DNA of 64,000 bases. Origin: Bradyrhizobium sp. CCGUVB4N (GTDB lineage Bacteria; Pseudomonadota; Alphaproteobacteria; Rhizobiales; Xanthobacteraceae). The stretch spans positions 3,720,001-3,784,000 of the forward strand of contig NZ_JANADP010000001.1 of the NCBI RefSeq assembly GCF_024199945.1. Direction: 5' to 3'. The notes beneath the pieces are model-generated. The model made no database searches. It saw only the letters and a program-made list of their open reading frames with translations, and was not told where the DNA came from. A program made the translations under genes and the position numbers. Below are positions 44,181 through 52,980 of this stretch, one piece after another. Numbering within the stretch: the first letter of the stretch is position 1; every line of letters begins with the position of its first letter.

Positions 44181-44688
44181 ATCGAAACGCCCCGAGTTCG
44201 GCCTGCGCAAAATCTATGTCGCCGATCGCGTCATTGTCGATGGAATGGATTTGCGTTGTTGAGTGCGATGCGAGCATGAAGTTGCGGGAAAGTCGGCGAG
44301 CGGAGATCATGCGTGATGCGCCCGCCGATCTATTCGAGATGTGTATGTTCAGGACAGGCATCGCGGTGGTCGCGATGCCGTGTCCTCAGGCGAGAGTGGC
44401 TCGGCGTTTCGCCGCTGATGGTTTCGCGAATGCAACTATTCCCCGCGCCGTTCAATCTTTGGAAGCCATTTCCGAAAGCGCTGAGTTAGCATCCTCTGAC
44501 TGAGTACGACGCTGCATTGATGCAGCCACTACGGAAAGATCCCGCCAGACGCGATCGCCGCCAGAGCAGACGGCGAGCGCGCAAGAGGATCGATCACCAT
44601 CATCACCTGTTCTCACTCCGCCATTGCATCAGCGATCGGCGAACGGCGGAGCTTTGTCCAAATGGATCGCGGTCTCGGGGAAGATGAC
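44181..44688. other. Intergenic region between divergent sulfur genes, with a long hairpin
   Basis: About 508 nt lie between the divergent LLM monooxygenase and the TauD-like gene, enough for two promoters. A 36-nt hairpin lies at 44351-44386. AGGACA (44351-44356) pairs with TGTCCT (44381-44386), and GGCATCGCG (44357-44365) with CGCGATGCC (44371-44379), with one bulged G and a 5-nt loop. Open frames of up to 95 codons here have no recognisable product and are not called. Confidence 0.55.
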
Positions 44689-45615
44689 ATGACTGACGGA
44701 ATCACCATCGACAACGTCATTCCGCGCGCGGATATCGTCAAACGGTCGGCGCGGATCGGCGCAGAGATCAGGAATATCAGGCTCTCGGGCGATCTGCCGG
44801 ACCAGACGATCTCGGCGATCAATCGGGTGCTGCTCGAGCACAAGGTCATCTTCCTTCGCGATCAGAATCATCTCGACGACGCCGAGCAGGAGCGCTTCGC
44901 CGTTCGTCTCGGCAAGCTGGTGCCGCATCCGACCGTCGGTGCGACGAAGGGAACGGCGTCGATCCTGGAGCTTGATTCCGGACGAGGTGGCGGCCGGGCC
45001 GACCAGTGGCATACCGACGTCACCTTCGTCGACGCCTATCCAAAGATCTCGGTTCTGCGCGGCGTCGTGATCCCCGAGTTCGGCGGCGATACGATCTGGT
45101 CGAACACGGCTGCGTCCTATCTCGATCTGCCGGCTCCGCTTCGCAAGCTCGCGGATGAGCTGTGGGCGGTGCACAGCAATGACTACGATTATGCGGTCAA
45201 GACCCGCGCGAGCGAAGCCGATCGCAAGCAGTTCGAGGAGGTCTTCACGGCGACCGTCTACGAGACCGAGCATCCCGTCGTTCGCGTCCATCCCGAAACC
45301 GGCGAACGGACGCTGGTTCTCGGCAACTTCGTCCAGCGCTTCGTCGGCCTGTCGAAATATGACAGCCAGAAATTGTTCGACCTGTTCCAGTCGCACATCA
45401 CCGCACCCGAGAACACCGTGCGGTGGAACTGGCGGCAAGGCGACGTGGTGATCTGGGACAATCGGGCGACCCAGCACTACGCCGTGAACGACTACGGCGA
45501 CCAGCATCGCGTGGTCCGGCGCGCCACCATCGATGGCGAGGTGCCCGTCAGCATCGACGGCCGCAGCAGCGTGACCCGCGTCAAGGCGGCGAAGCCGCAG
45601 GCGAAGGCGGCCTGA
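44689..45615 (+). CDS. TauD/TfdA-family 2-oxoglutarate-dependent dioxygenase
   Basis: A 308-residue Fe(II)/2-oxoglutarate dioxygenase. The facial triad is His and Asp in WHTDVTF (about 108 and 110) and a distal His in NRATQHYAVNDYG (about 263). The 2-oxoglutarate arginine lies in HRVVRRATI. The ATG at 44689 has GGGGAAG upstream; an earlier in-frame ATG at 44662 is possible. Family members hydroxylate taurine, alkyl sulfates and herbicides; coupling to the ssu-type importer directly downstream supports release of sulfite or sulfate. Confidence 0.9.
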   Translation: MTDGITIDNVIPRADIVKRSARIGAEIRNIRLSGDLPDQTISAINRVLLEHKVIFLRDQNHLDDAEQERFAVRLGKLVPHPTVGATKGTASILELDSGRGGGRADQWHTDVTFVDAYPKISVLRGVVIPEFGGDTIWSNTAASYLDLPAPLRKLADELWAVHSNDYDYAVKTRASEADRKQFEEVFTATVYETEHPVVRVHPETGERTLVLGNFVQRFVGLSKYDSQKLFDLFQSHITAPENTVRWNWRQGDVVIWDNRATQHYAVNDYGDQHRVVRRATIDGEVPVSIDGRSSVTRVKAAKPQAKAA

Positions 45616-45637
45616 GCAGAGCAAGGGAGCGAAGACA

Positions 45638-46696
45638 ATGAAGATCACGATCTCTGCGTTACGTCGTTTGGTTGCCGGCCTGCGGGAAAGGAGCCGGCAG
45701 CTCGGTTTGGCCGGCCTCGGCCTGACCGCTCTCGTCGGCAGCGCCATGGCCGAGCCACAGCTCGAAAAGACCGAAATTCGCTACCAGGGCTGGGCCGGGC
45801 AGGTGACGTTCGTCGAACTCGCCGACGATCTCGGCTATCTCGCCCCGCTCAAGCTGAAATGGGTCGGCAACACCATCAGCGGTCCGCAGGACATCCAGAC
45901 CGTCGTCACCGGCGATATCGACATCGGCGGCGCCTTCTATGGCGCGATCATCAAGCTGATCGCCGCCAAGGCGCCGATCAAGGCGGTGGTCGGCTATTAC
46001 GGCTCGGACGACAACACATACAACGGCTACTACGTGAAGGAGGATAGTCCGATCAAGAGCGCGCGCGACCTGATCGGCAAGAAGGTCGCGGTCAACACGC
46101 TGGGGGCGCATCTGGAGTTCGTGCTGCGCGAATACCTCGCCCGCAACGGCTTGACGCCGGCCGAAGCCAAGCAGGTGACGCTGGTTGCGATCCCGCCGGT
46201 CACCGGCGAGCAGGCGCTGCGGCAGGGGCAGGTCGAAGTCACCACGCTCAGCGGCATCCTGCGCGACAAGGCGCTGGAACGCGGCGGCCTCCGCAGGCTG
46301 TTTGCGGACTCGGACATCTTCGGAAACTTTACGGGCGGGTCCTATGTGCTGCGGGACAAGTTCATCAAGGACAACCCCAACACGTCCCACAAGCTGATCG
46401 AAGGGGTGTCCCGTGCCATCGCCTGGGCGCAGACGACGCCGCCGGAAGAGGTTCGCGCCCGGTTCGAACGCATCATCGTGGAGCGCAAGCGCAACGAGGA
46501 CGCCACGCCGATCAAGTACTGGAAGAGCACGGGCGTCGCGACCAAGGGCGGCGTGATCGGCGATGGCGAGCTCCAGGTCTGGATCGACTGGCTGGTGAAG
46601 GACGGGCTGCTGAAGCCCGATCAGCTCAAGCCGTCGGACATCTACACCAACGAGTTCAACTACTTCCGTCCCGGCAAGACCGCGGAGGCCAAATGA
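45638..46696 (+). CDS. SsuA/TauA-like periplasmic binding protein
   Basis: A 352-residue binding protein with a long signal peptide (cleavage near AMA-EPQLEKT). IRYQGWAGQVTFVELADDLG and GDIDIGGAFYGAIIKLIAAK fit the sulfonate/nitrate/taurine (NMT1-like) family. AAGGGAGCG precedes the ATG. It follows the dioxygenase by 22 nt and overlaps the ATPase gene by 4 nt. The ligand is probably an alkylsulfonate or sulfate ester used by the TauD-like enzyme. Confidence 0.9.
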   Translation: MKITISALRRLVAGLRERSRQLGLAGLGLTALVGSAMAEPQLEKTEIRYQGWAGQVTFVELADDLGYLAPLKLKWVGNTISGPQDIQTVVTGDIDIGGAFYGAIIKLIAAKAPIKAVVGYYGSDDNTYNGYYVKEDSPIKSARDLIGKKVAVNTLGAHLEFVLREYLARNGLTPAEAKQVTLVAIPPVTGEQALRQGQVEVTTLSGILRDKALERGGLRRLFADSDIFGNFTGGSYVLRDKFIKDNPNTSHKLIEGVSRAIAWAQTTPPEEVRARFERIIVERKRNEDATPIKYWKSTGVATKGGVIGDGELQVWIDWLVKDGLLKPDQLKPSDIYTNEFNYFRPGKTAEAK

Positions 46697-47553
46697 CCAC
46701 CGCCAAGATCAGATTCGAGCATGTGCGGAAGGAATTTCTGGTTCGCGGCAAGGACGGTGGGCCGGCGCAGAGTTTTACCGCGCTTGACGACATCACGCTC
46801 GATGTTCGGGCCGGCGAGTTTCTGGCGCTGGTTGGGCCGAGTGGCTGCGGCAAGTCGACCTTGCTCGATTTGCTCGGTGGACTGACGACGCCCAGCAGCG
46901 GGCGCATCCTGCTCGACGGCAACGCCATCGAGGGGCCGGCACGCGATCGCGGCATCGTGTTCCAGCAATACGCGCTGTTTCCCTGGCGGACAGCTGCGCA
47001 GAACGTCGAGTTTGGGCTCGACATCGCCGGCCTGAAAGCCAGGGAGCGGCGTGAGCGAGCGCTACACTACCTCGATCTGGTCGGGCTGTCCGGTTTTGCC
47101 GACCGCTATCCGCACGAGCTCTCCGGCGGCATGAAGCAACGCGTCGCGATCGCGCGAAGCCTCGCCTATGATCCGGAGGTGCTGCTGATGGACGAGCCGT
47201 TCGCGGCGCTGGACGCCCAGACGCGCGAGACGCTGCAAGGCGAGCTGTTGCGGATCTGGCGCAGCACCGGGAAGACCATCCTGTTCATCACCCACGGCAT
47301 CGACGAGGCCGTCGTGCTCGGCCAGCGTGTGGCGGTGATGACCTCGCGCCCGGGCCGGATCAAGCAGATCGTCGATATTCCCGCGGAACTGCACAGCGAG
47401 ACCGGGGACGTCCGCTCACTGCCGGAGTTCGGCCATGTCAGGCACGAGGTGTGGTCCTTGCTGCGCGACGAAGTGTTGAAGGCGCAAGGCGCCCAGGTCC
47501 GCGCGCCGGAAGACGCGCGCGTGGCAAAGGCGAAGGAGTTGGCCCATGTCTAA
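46693..47553 (+). CDS. SsuB/TauB-like ABC ATPase
   Basis: A 286-residue ATPase with Walker A GPSGCGKST, Q-loop GIVFQQYALFPW, signature LSGGMKQR, Walker B VLLMDEPFAALD and H-loop FITHGIDEA. These fit the sulfonate/taurine/nitrate importer class. It overlaps its neighbours by 4 and 8 nt. The C-terminal extension (about 35 residues after the ATPase core) is charged. Confidence 0.92.
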   Translation: MTTAKIRFEHVRKEFLVRGKDGGPAQSFTALDDITLDVRAGEFLALVGPSGCGKSTLLDLLGGLTTPSSGRILLDGNAIEGPARDRGIVFQQYALFPWRTAAQNVEFGLDIAGLKARERRERALHYLDLVGLSGFADRYPHELSGGMKQRVAIARSLAYDPEVLLMDEPFAALDAQTRETLQGELLRIWRSTGKTILFITHGIDEAVVLGQRVAVMTSRPGRIKQIVDIPAELHSETGDVRSLPEFGHVRHEVWSLLRDEVLKAQGAQVRAPEDARVAKAKELAHV

Positions 47554-48412
47554 TCTGGAGATACTGACTCTGCTGGAGCTCGCGGAGGGGAGCCCGAAAG
47601 ACCGGGCGGCGCAACGGGCCGGTGCGTTCGGCGCGGCGACGGGCGGCCTGGTGCGATGGTTCGGCGCCTTAGGGCAGCGGTTCCTGCTGGTCGTGTTGTT
47701 TCTGGCGATCTGGGAGGTCGTGCCGCGTTTGGGATTGGTGGATGTGACATTCCTGCCGCCGTTCTCGGAGGTGATTGCGGCGGGCTGGCAGCTTGCTCAA
47801 TCGGGAGAGCTCTACGACGATGTCGCCGCAAGCCTGTTTCGGGCGCTTGGCGGCTTCGGGATCGCAGTCGCCCTGGTGGTGCCGCTCGGCTTGGTCACGG
47901 GATGGTATGCCCGGCTCGGTGACGTCCTGAACCAGATCATCGAGATCGCGCGCAATACGGCGCCGCTGGCGTTGTTGCCGGTTTTCATCCTGCTGCTTGG
48001 GATCGGCGAGCTGTCGAAGGTGACCATGGTGATCTACAGCTGCGCCTGGCCGCTGCTGCTGAACACGATCGCTGCGGTTCGCCAGGTCGATCCGCTTCTG
48101 GTCAAATCGGCGCGGACGATGGGGGCGACGCCGAGTCAGCTGTTCCGCAAGGTGATCCTGCCGGCGTCGCTGCCGACGATCTTTGTCGGCATACGCCTGG
48201 CGAGCGCTTCGGCCATGCTGGTGCTGGTCGCATCCGAGATGGTCGGCGCGAAGTCCGGGCTCGGCTATCTCATCATCAACAGCCAGTACAGCTTCCTGAT
48301 CCCGCAGATGTATTTCGGCATCCTCGCGATCACCGTGATCGGCCTCTCTCTCAACGCGATCCTCGAGGCGCTGGAGCGCCGCCTGATGCGCTGGAAGGCG
48401 CCCGCTGCCTAG
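47546..48412 (+). CDS. SsuC/TauC-like ABC permease
   Basis: A 288-residue permease with about six hydrophobic segments. The coupling loop reads KSARTMGATPSQLFRKVILP, and the end segment VIGLSLNAILEALERRLMRW is characteristic of SsuC/TauC. It begins 8 nt inside the ATPase gene. Its 3' end overlaps the convergent serine acetyltransferase gene by 4 nt. Confidence 0.92.
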   Translation: MSNLEILTLLELAEGSPKDRAAQRAGAFGAATGGLVRWFGALGQRFLLVVLFLAIWEVVPRLGLVDVTFLPPFSEVIAAGWQLAQSGELYDDVAASLFRALGGFGIAVALVVPLGLVTGWYARLGDVLNQIIEIARNTAPLALLPVFILLLGIGELSKVTMVIYSCAWPLLLNTIAAVRQVDPLLVKSARTMGATPSQLFRKVILPASLPTIFVGIRLASASAMLVLVASEMVGAKSGLGYLIINSQYSFLIPQMYFGILAITVIGLSLNAILEALERRLMRWKAPAA

Positions 48413-49353
48413 CCTTGCTTGTTGCGGGCGGTGGCCTGCGTCACGATGCTGTTCGGCGGCACGTCCTGGGTCACCCAGACATTGCCGCCGATGGTCGAGC
48501 CCCGGCCGATCGTAATCCGGCCAAGGATCGTGGCGCCGGCGTAGATCACGACGTCATCATCCACGATCGGATGCCGGGCGTCGCCCTTGATCAGATTGCC
48601 GTCGTCGTCGGTCGGGAAATGACGGGCGCCGAGCGTCACGGCCTGGTAGATGCGGACGTTGTCCCCGATGATCGCGGTCTCGCCGATCACCACGCCGGTG
48701 CCGTGATCGATGAAGAAGCCGGAGCCGATGCGTGCGCCTGGATGAATGTCGATGCCGGTTCGGGTATGGGCAATCTCCGCCACCAGCCGCGCAATCAACC
48801 GTGCGCCGAGCTGGTGGAGGATGTGGGCGAGCCGGTGATGGATGATCGCGGTCATGCCGGGATAGCCGATCAGGATCTCCGGAAAGTTCCGCGCGGCGGG
48901 GTCGCCGACGAAGGCGGCGCGGAGATCGCTGATGATCAGGCCGCGCACGTCCGCAAGCTCAGAGGCGAATTTGCGCGTCAGCTCGATCGCGTCGTCGCGC
49001 CGGAAGCCGGCCGTGAGCTCGTCGCCGATGAAGAGCGCGGCACGGTGAACCTGGTCGCACAGGCTGTCGAGCGCGATGCTGAGACGGTTACCGACGAAAT
49101 AGTCGATATTCTCCCCGTCGAGATCGAACTGGCCGTAATGGCGTGGAAACAGCGCCTCGGTCAGGCCCTCCAGGATCGCCTGAAGCGCTTCGCGCGACGG
49201 CGCGCGGCGGGCTTCGCCATCCCGGCGGATGCTGTGAGTCTCCTCGCGAGAAACGCGGAGTGCGGCGACGAGCTGCTCGAGCTGCCAGCGCTTCTGGGGC
49301 GGCCGGTCGAGACCCTTGTCGTCGGACGGTTCGTGAGGGAGTTCGTGCTTCAT
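48409..49353 (-). CDS. cysE: Serine O-acetyltransferase (EpsC/CysE type)
   Basis: A 314-residue enzyme that acetylates serine to O-acetylserine, the acceptor for sulfide in cysteine synthesis. The N-terminal helical domain is followed by a hexapeptide left-handed helix with GIDIHPGARIGSGFFIDHGT, VVIGETAIIGDNVRIYQAVT and LGRITIGRGSTIGGN. The His/Asp catalytic pair lies in DIHPG and FIDHGTG. It is the last gene of the minus-strand ssu-type operon, directly after the flavin reductase (6-nt gap), so acceptor supply is co-regulated with sulfur release. Confidence 0.92.
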   Translation of the reverse strand: MKHELPHEPSDDKGLDRPPQKRWQLEQLVAALRVSREETHSIRRDGEARRAPSREALQAILEGLTEALFPRHYGQFDLDGENIDYFVGNRLSIALDSLCDQVHRAALFIGDELTAGFRRDDAIELTRKFASELADVRGLIISDLRAAFVGDPAARNFPEILIGYPGMTAIIHHRLAHILHQLGARLIARLVAEIAHTRTGIDIHPGARIGSGFFIDHGTGVVIGETAIIGDNVRIYQAVTLGARHFPTDDDGNLIKGDARHPIVDDDVVIYAGATILGRITIGRGSTIGGNVWVTQDVPPNSIVTQATARNKQG

Positions 49354-49359
49354 GCGGTC

Positions 49360-49932
49360 TCATCTGACATGTGCCAGCGGAATGCTGATCTCGGCGAGCA
49401 AATCGAGGTCGAAATCGTGTTTGATCTCGATGTACTGCCCGTTCCAGTATACCAGCCCCGACAGCTCGCGCGAGAGGTCGAAGCTCAGGAGGCTGCCGAC
49501 GATGATTCCGTGAGAATAGCGCTCGATGATCTCCTCGACCTGGCATTCGACGGTCGCCAGCGAGTGTCCGAGCAGCGGCACGCCCGAGGTGCCGGCAGAC
49601 CAGGGCACGCCCTCGAAGCGCTGGGGCCCCTTCAGGCGGCTGTCGCTGAAGCGGTCCGCCAGCTCCTGCTGGTCGGAGCCGAGAATGTTGATGCCGAACG
49701 TGCCGAAGCGCTGGATCAGCGCAAAGGACGATGCCTGTCGGTTGACGCTGACCAGCACCCGGGGTGGGCTTGCGCTGAGCGACGTCAGGGACGTCACGGT
49801 CATCCCCGTGATGTCGTCGTCGCGGCCGGCCGTGATGATGCTGACGCCGCCGGCGAGGCGCCGCATCACGGCGCGGAACTGATGTTCGATCTCGTTGCCG
49901 TCGGTGACGAGATGGATGTCCGATCTTCCCAT
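49360..49932 (-). CDS. Flavin reductase (FMN reductase, FRP/SsuE-like function)
   Basis: A 190-residue protein of the flavin-reductase-like split-barrel family. Features are RRLAGGVSIITAGRDDDITG, TVTSLTSLSASPPRVLVSVN and FGINILGSDQQELADRF. It would deliver FMNH2 to the LLM and DszC-like monooxygenases of this region. The gene lies between the DszC-like monooxygenase (41-nt gap) and cysE. Confidence 0.9.
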   Translation of the reverse strand: MGRSDIHLVTDGNEIEHQFRAVMRRLAGGVSIITAGRDDDITGMTVTSLTSLSASPPRVLVSVNRQASSFALIQRFGTFGINILGSDQQELADRFSDSRLKGPQRFEGVPWSAGTSGVPLLGHSLATVECQVEEIIERYSHGIIVGSLLSFDLSRELSGLVYWNGQYIEIKHDFDLDLLAEISIPLAHVR

Positions 49933-49973
49933 GTCCTGACCTCCTTGTGTCGGACGCGAGGGCGTTGTCCTGT

Positions 49974-51206
49974 CTAGAAGAAGCCCTTCGCCGGCAGCGG
50001 TGTGCCGCTGATCTCGTATTGGCCGATCGAGCGGGCCTTGTAAGTGGTTGGATTGTGCGAGGACAGTGTTCGCGCGTTGCGCCAGTGGCGGTCGAAATTG
50101 GTGACCTTCTTGGTCGCTGAAGCTCCGCCGACGTCGAACAGCAGGCTGCCGCCACGGATGGCGAAATCGTCCGCGATGATCTTGGCCTTGGCCGAGAGCA
50201 GCGCGGCGGTGTGGGCCGCATCCGCTGCATTGGCGGCACCGGCGTCGAACGCGTCAGTCGCGACGTCGAGTGCTTCGGCGGCGGCCAGCACCACGGCTTC
50301 GGCCGCGAAGGCGCCGCTGGCGATCTGGCCGACGGTCTGTTGAAGCAGGGGATCGTCGGTCGGGATCTCGGTCGGCGCGTAGTAGAAGGTGCGCTTGCGG
50401 GAATGGATGAGGGCCGTGGCGTCGCGCAGGGTCGCTCGCGCGATGCCGGCAACGACCGCGGTCAGGAACAGCTGGGCGAACGTGTTGGAGTAGGGCACGC
50501 CATAGCCGGAGTCGGGCTCGTCGAAGACCACTTCCTTGCGTCCGACTTTCACATTGTGGAAGTGGGTCGTGCCGGTCGCGGTGAGCCGCTGCCCGAGCCC
50601 GTCCCAATCGTCGACCAGCTCGATGCCCTCGCGCTTGATTGGGACGATCGTTGCGCCGGTCGCCCCCGATGGATCGGCCGCGCGGACCAGGACGTAATCC
50701 GAGTACAGCGTGCCGGTGCTGTAATATTTGGTGCCGTTCAGCAGGTAGTCGCCGCTGCCATCGGGTGTAAAGGTCGTGCCCGGCGTCACGTTGCCGACGC
50801 GGGGGCTTTCGAGTTCGGTCGTGGCAAGCCCGATGATCGCGCCTTCCGCGACCGCCCTCTGCCAGTCACGGCTCTGCTCATCCTTGGGCGTGCGCACCAG
50901 CCGCTCGACCACGCTGAAATGATTGCGCAGGATATGCGCGACATTGGCATCGGCCTCGCCGAGGCGGATGACGAAGGCGAAGAGATCGCGGATCGTGCTG
51001 CCGGCGCCGCCGGCATTCACGGGAAGCCGCAATGCGCCGAGACGGGCGCGGCGGATGAGGTCGATCACCTCGAAGGGCAGCGCGCGATCGCGTTCGCGTA
51101 CGCTCGCGCCCTCTGCGATCTGGTTGAGCAGCGCCTCCAGTTCCGGCGAGCCGGTCTTGAGCGGCTCGGACGCGTTCAGGGAGGGGGCGGATACGGATTT
51201 GTTCAT
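49974..51206 (-). CDS. DszC/SfnB-like flavin-dependent monooxygenase (acyl-CoA dehydrogenase fold)
   Basis: A 410-residue acyl-CoA-dehydrogenase-fold protein. LRLPVNAGGAGSTIRDLFAF, GLATTELESPRVGNV and NFDRHWRNARTLSSHNP match the DszC/SfnB branch, where the His/Asn near the C-terminus belongs to the flavin site. Members oxidise thiophenes, sulfides or sulfones with FMNH2. Position between the SsuA-like binding protein and flavin reductase in one operon supports this rather than a CoA-ester dehydrogenase. Confidence 0.9.
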   Translation of the reverse strand: MNKSVSAPSLNASEPLKTGSPELEALLNQIAEGASVRERDRALPFEVIDLIRRARLGALRLPVNAGGAGSTIRDLFAFVIRLGEADANVAHILRNHFSVVERLVRTPKDEQSRDWQRAVAEGAIIGLATTELESPRVGNVTPGTTFTPDGSGDYLLNGTKYYSTGTLYSDYVLVRAADPSGATGATIVPIKREGIELVDDWDGLGQRLTATGTTHFHNVKVGRKEVVFDEPDSGYGVPYSNTFAQLFLTAVVAGIARATLRDATALIHSRKRTFYYAPTEIPTDDPLLQQTVGQIASGAFAAEAVVLAAAEALDVATDAFDAGAANAADAAHTAALLSAKAKIIADDFAIRGGSLLFDVGGASATKKVTNFDRHWRNARTLSSHNPTTYKARSIGQYEISGTPLPAKGFF

Positions 51207-51229
51207 TGTCCTGGCCTGTTGAAGTGGTC

Positions 51230-52234
51230 TCAGAGCTGCGCGAGGTGATCGGTCACCTTGACCGGTTCGGGCAGAACTTTGCGGGCGACGAGCCAGTCGG
51301 CGGCCTTTTGCAGCTCGCCGACGAACTGCTCATCATTGACGGCGAAGTAGCGGTACTGGCGCTTGAGCGCGATGAATTGGTCGCGGACGGCGTCGCTGTA
51401 TTTGCCGATCTTCTGCGCGATGTATTCGGCCTCCCTGGCATTCTCGGAGATCCATTTGCCTTCGGCACGAAACGCGGCGTTGACGGCGCGCACCAGCGCG
51501 GGATTGTCGGTCGCGAATTTGCGGGTGGTGAGATAGGACGTGTAATCGATCTGGAAATCGAGATCGCGTCCTTCGAGAAAAAGGTCGTGCGCCTTGTATT
51601 CGAGCCGGGCGATATCGACGCCGGGACTCCACATCGACCAGGCGTCCACCTTGCCGGAAGCAAGTGCGGGTGCCGCGTCCGGCGGATTGAGATAGACGAA
51701 CTTCACCGCGGAGCGGTCGACCTTGTGCTTCTCGAGTGCTGCGACCAGCAGGAACTCGCCGAGGCCGGAGCGGTTGACCGCGACCGATTTGCCGACGAGG
51801 TCCTCGATCTTGTCGATGCCGGAGCCGTCCTTGGCGATGATCGCCGTGGTGCGTGGTTCGTAGACGACGAACTGCGTGAACACCAGCGGAGAGCCGGCGA
51901 TGATCGCGGCCAGTGCCGGCGTGGTGCTGCCGCCAAAACTGAAGTCGGCGCTGCCGCCGGTCACCGCCTGCAAGGTCGGCGCATGGTTCGGGAACGGGCC
52001 GAGCCACTCGACCTTGATACCATCCTTGGCCAGGACTTTCTCGAATTCACCGCGTTCCTTGGCGATCACGTTGAGGCCGCCCAGACCCCAGGTGATGCGT
52101 ACGGTGTCCGTGGTACGACCGGGGGCGGCATGGGCGAAATCGCCGATGGTCATGCCGGCAAGCGCGCCGACGCCGAAGGCTGCCGTGCCAAGGAAGCTGC
52201 GCCGGGACGGTTTGGCGATCGAGGAGCGAGACAT
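51230..52234 (-). CDS. SsuA-like periplasmic binding protein with Tat signal
   Basis: A 334-residue binding protein. The N-terminus KPSRRSFLGTAAFGVGALAG has a twin-arginine motif (SRRSFL), so export in folded form by the Tat system is likely; cleavage is after AHA. VRITWGLGGLNVIAKERGEF and GGSADFSFGGSTTPALAAII fit the SsuA aliphatic-sulfonate family. It lies 17 nt downstream of the SsuB-like gene in the second ssu-type operon. Confidence 0.9.
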   Translation of the reverse strand: MSRSSIAKPSRRSFLGTAAFGVGALAGMTIGDFAHAAPGRTTDTVRITWGLGGLNVIAKERGEFEKVLAKDGIKVEWLGPFPNHAPTLQAVTGGSADFSFGGSTTPALAAIIAGSPLVFTQFVVYEPRTTAIIAKDGSGIDKIEDLVGKSVAVNRSGLGEFLLVAALEKHKVDRSAVKFVYLNPPDAAPALASGKVDAWSMWSPGVDIARLEYKAHDLFLEGRDLDFQIDYTSYLTTRKFATDNPALVRAVNAAFRAEGKWISENAREAEYIAQKIGKYSDAVRDQFIALKRQYRYFAVNDEQFVGELQKAADWLVARKVLPEPVKVTDHLAQL

Positions 52235-52251
52235 AGGAGCCTTCCGGTAAC

Positions 52252-52980
52252 CTAGTTGGTGGAATGAGAGTTCACGCCAAGCTCGCCGAGGAGCTCCGCG
52301 CGGGAAATCGTCGTCGATGCGTCGCGCACGGCGCGGTGCTCGAACGCAATGGCACCGTTCCGCATCACCAGGATGCGGTCGGCCAGCGCGATGGCCTCGT
52401 CGACATCGTGGGTGACCAGCAGAACGCCCGGCTGATGATTGGCGACGAGCTCGCGAACGAGCTGATGCATGCGGATGCGGGTGAGCGCATCCAGCGCGGC
52501 AAAGGGCTCGTCGAGCAGCAGGAGCTCGGGCTGCTGGACCAGCGCGCGGGCAAGTGCCACACGCTGGGCCTGTCCGCCGGAGAGGTTGCGCGGCCAGTCA
52601 TCGAGCCGGTCGCCGAGGCCGACCTCGGTCAGCGCTTCGGCGGCGCGTTCGCGTGCATGCTGCAGCCGCAAGCCGAGCGAGACGTTGCACCAGAGGCTGT
52701 CCCACGGCAGCAGCCGATGCTCCTGGAACACGACGGCCGGCCGGCGCGGTGCCACGATGCGTCCGCCCTGAATCGAATCGAGGCCGGCGAGCGCGCGCAG
52801 CAACGTGGTCTTGCCGCATCCGCTTTCGCCGAGCAGGGCGACGAACTCGCCGCGCTCGATCCGCAGGTTCAGCCTGTCGATGACCACGCGGCTGCCGTAG
52901 CTGCGCACGAGGTTGCTGACGACGACCGCCGGACCGGATTCGAAAGAGGTGCGCGATCGCGGCGCGACATGAACATTCAT
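52252..52980 (-). CDS. ssuB: SsuB-like ABC ATPase (second importer)
   Basis: A 242-residue ATPase with Walker A GESGCGKTT, signature LSGGQAQR, Walker B LLLLDEPFAALD and H-loop LVTHDVDEA. The compact form and AVVFQEHRLLPWDSLWCNVS are typical of SsuB. It overlaps the permease gene by 4 nt. Confidence 0.92.
   Translation of the reverse strand: MNVHVAPRSRTSFESGPAVVVSNLVRSYGSRVVIDRLNLRIERGEFVALLGESGCGKTTLLRALAGLDSIQGGRIVAPRRPAVVFQEHRLLPWDSLWCNVSLGLRLQHARERAAEALTEVGLGDRLDDWPRNLSGGQAQRVALARALVQQPELLLLDEPFAALDALTRIRMHQLVRELVANHQPGVLLVTHDVDEAIALADRILVMRNGAIAFEHRAVRDASTTISRAELLGELGVNSHSTN

Noticed and set aside
44216..44503. A 95-codon open frame in the divergent sulfur intergenic region
   Set aside because: There is no ribosome-binding site, it contains the long hairpin, and the protein has no recognisable domain. 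A control region is more likely.
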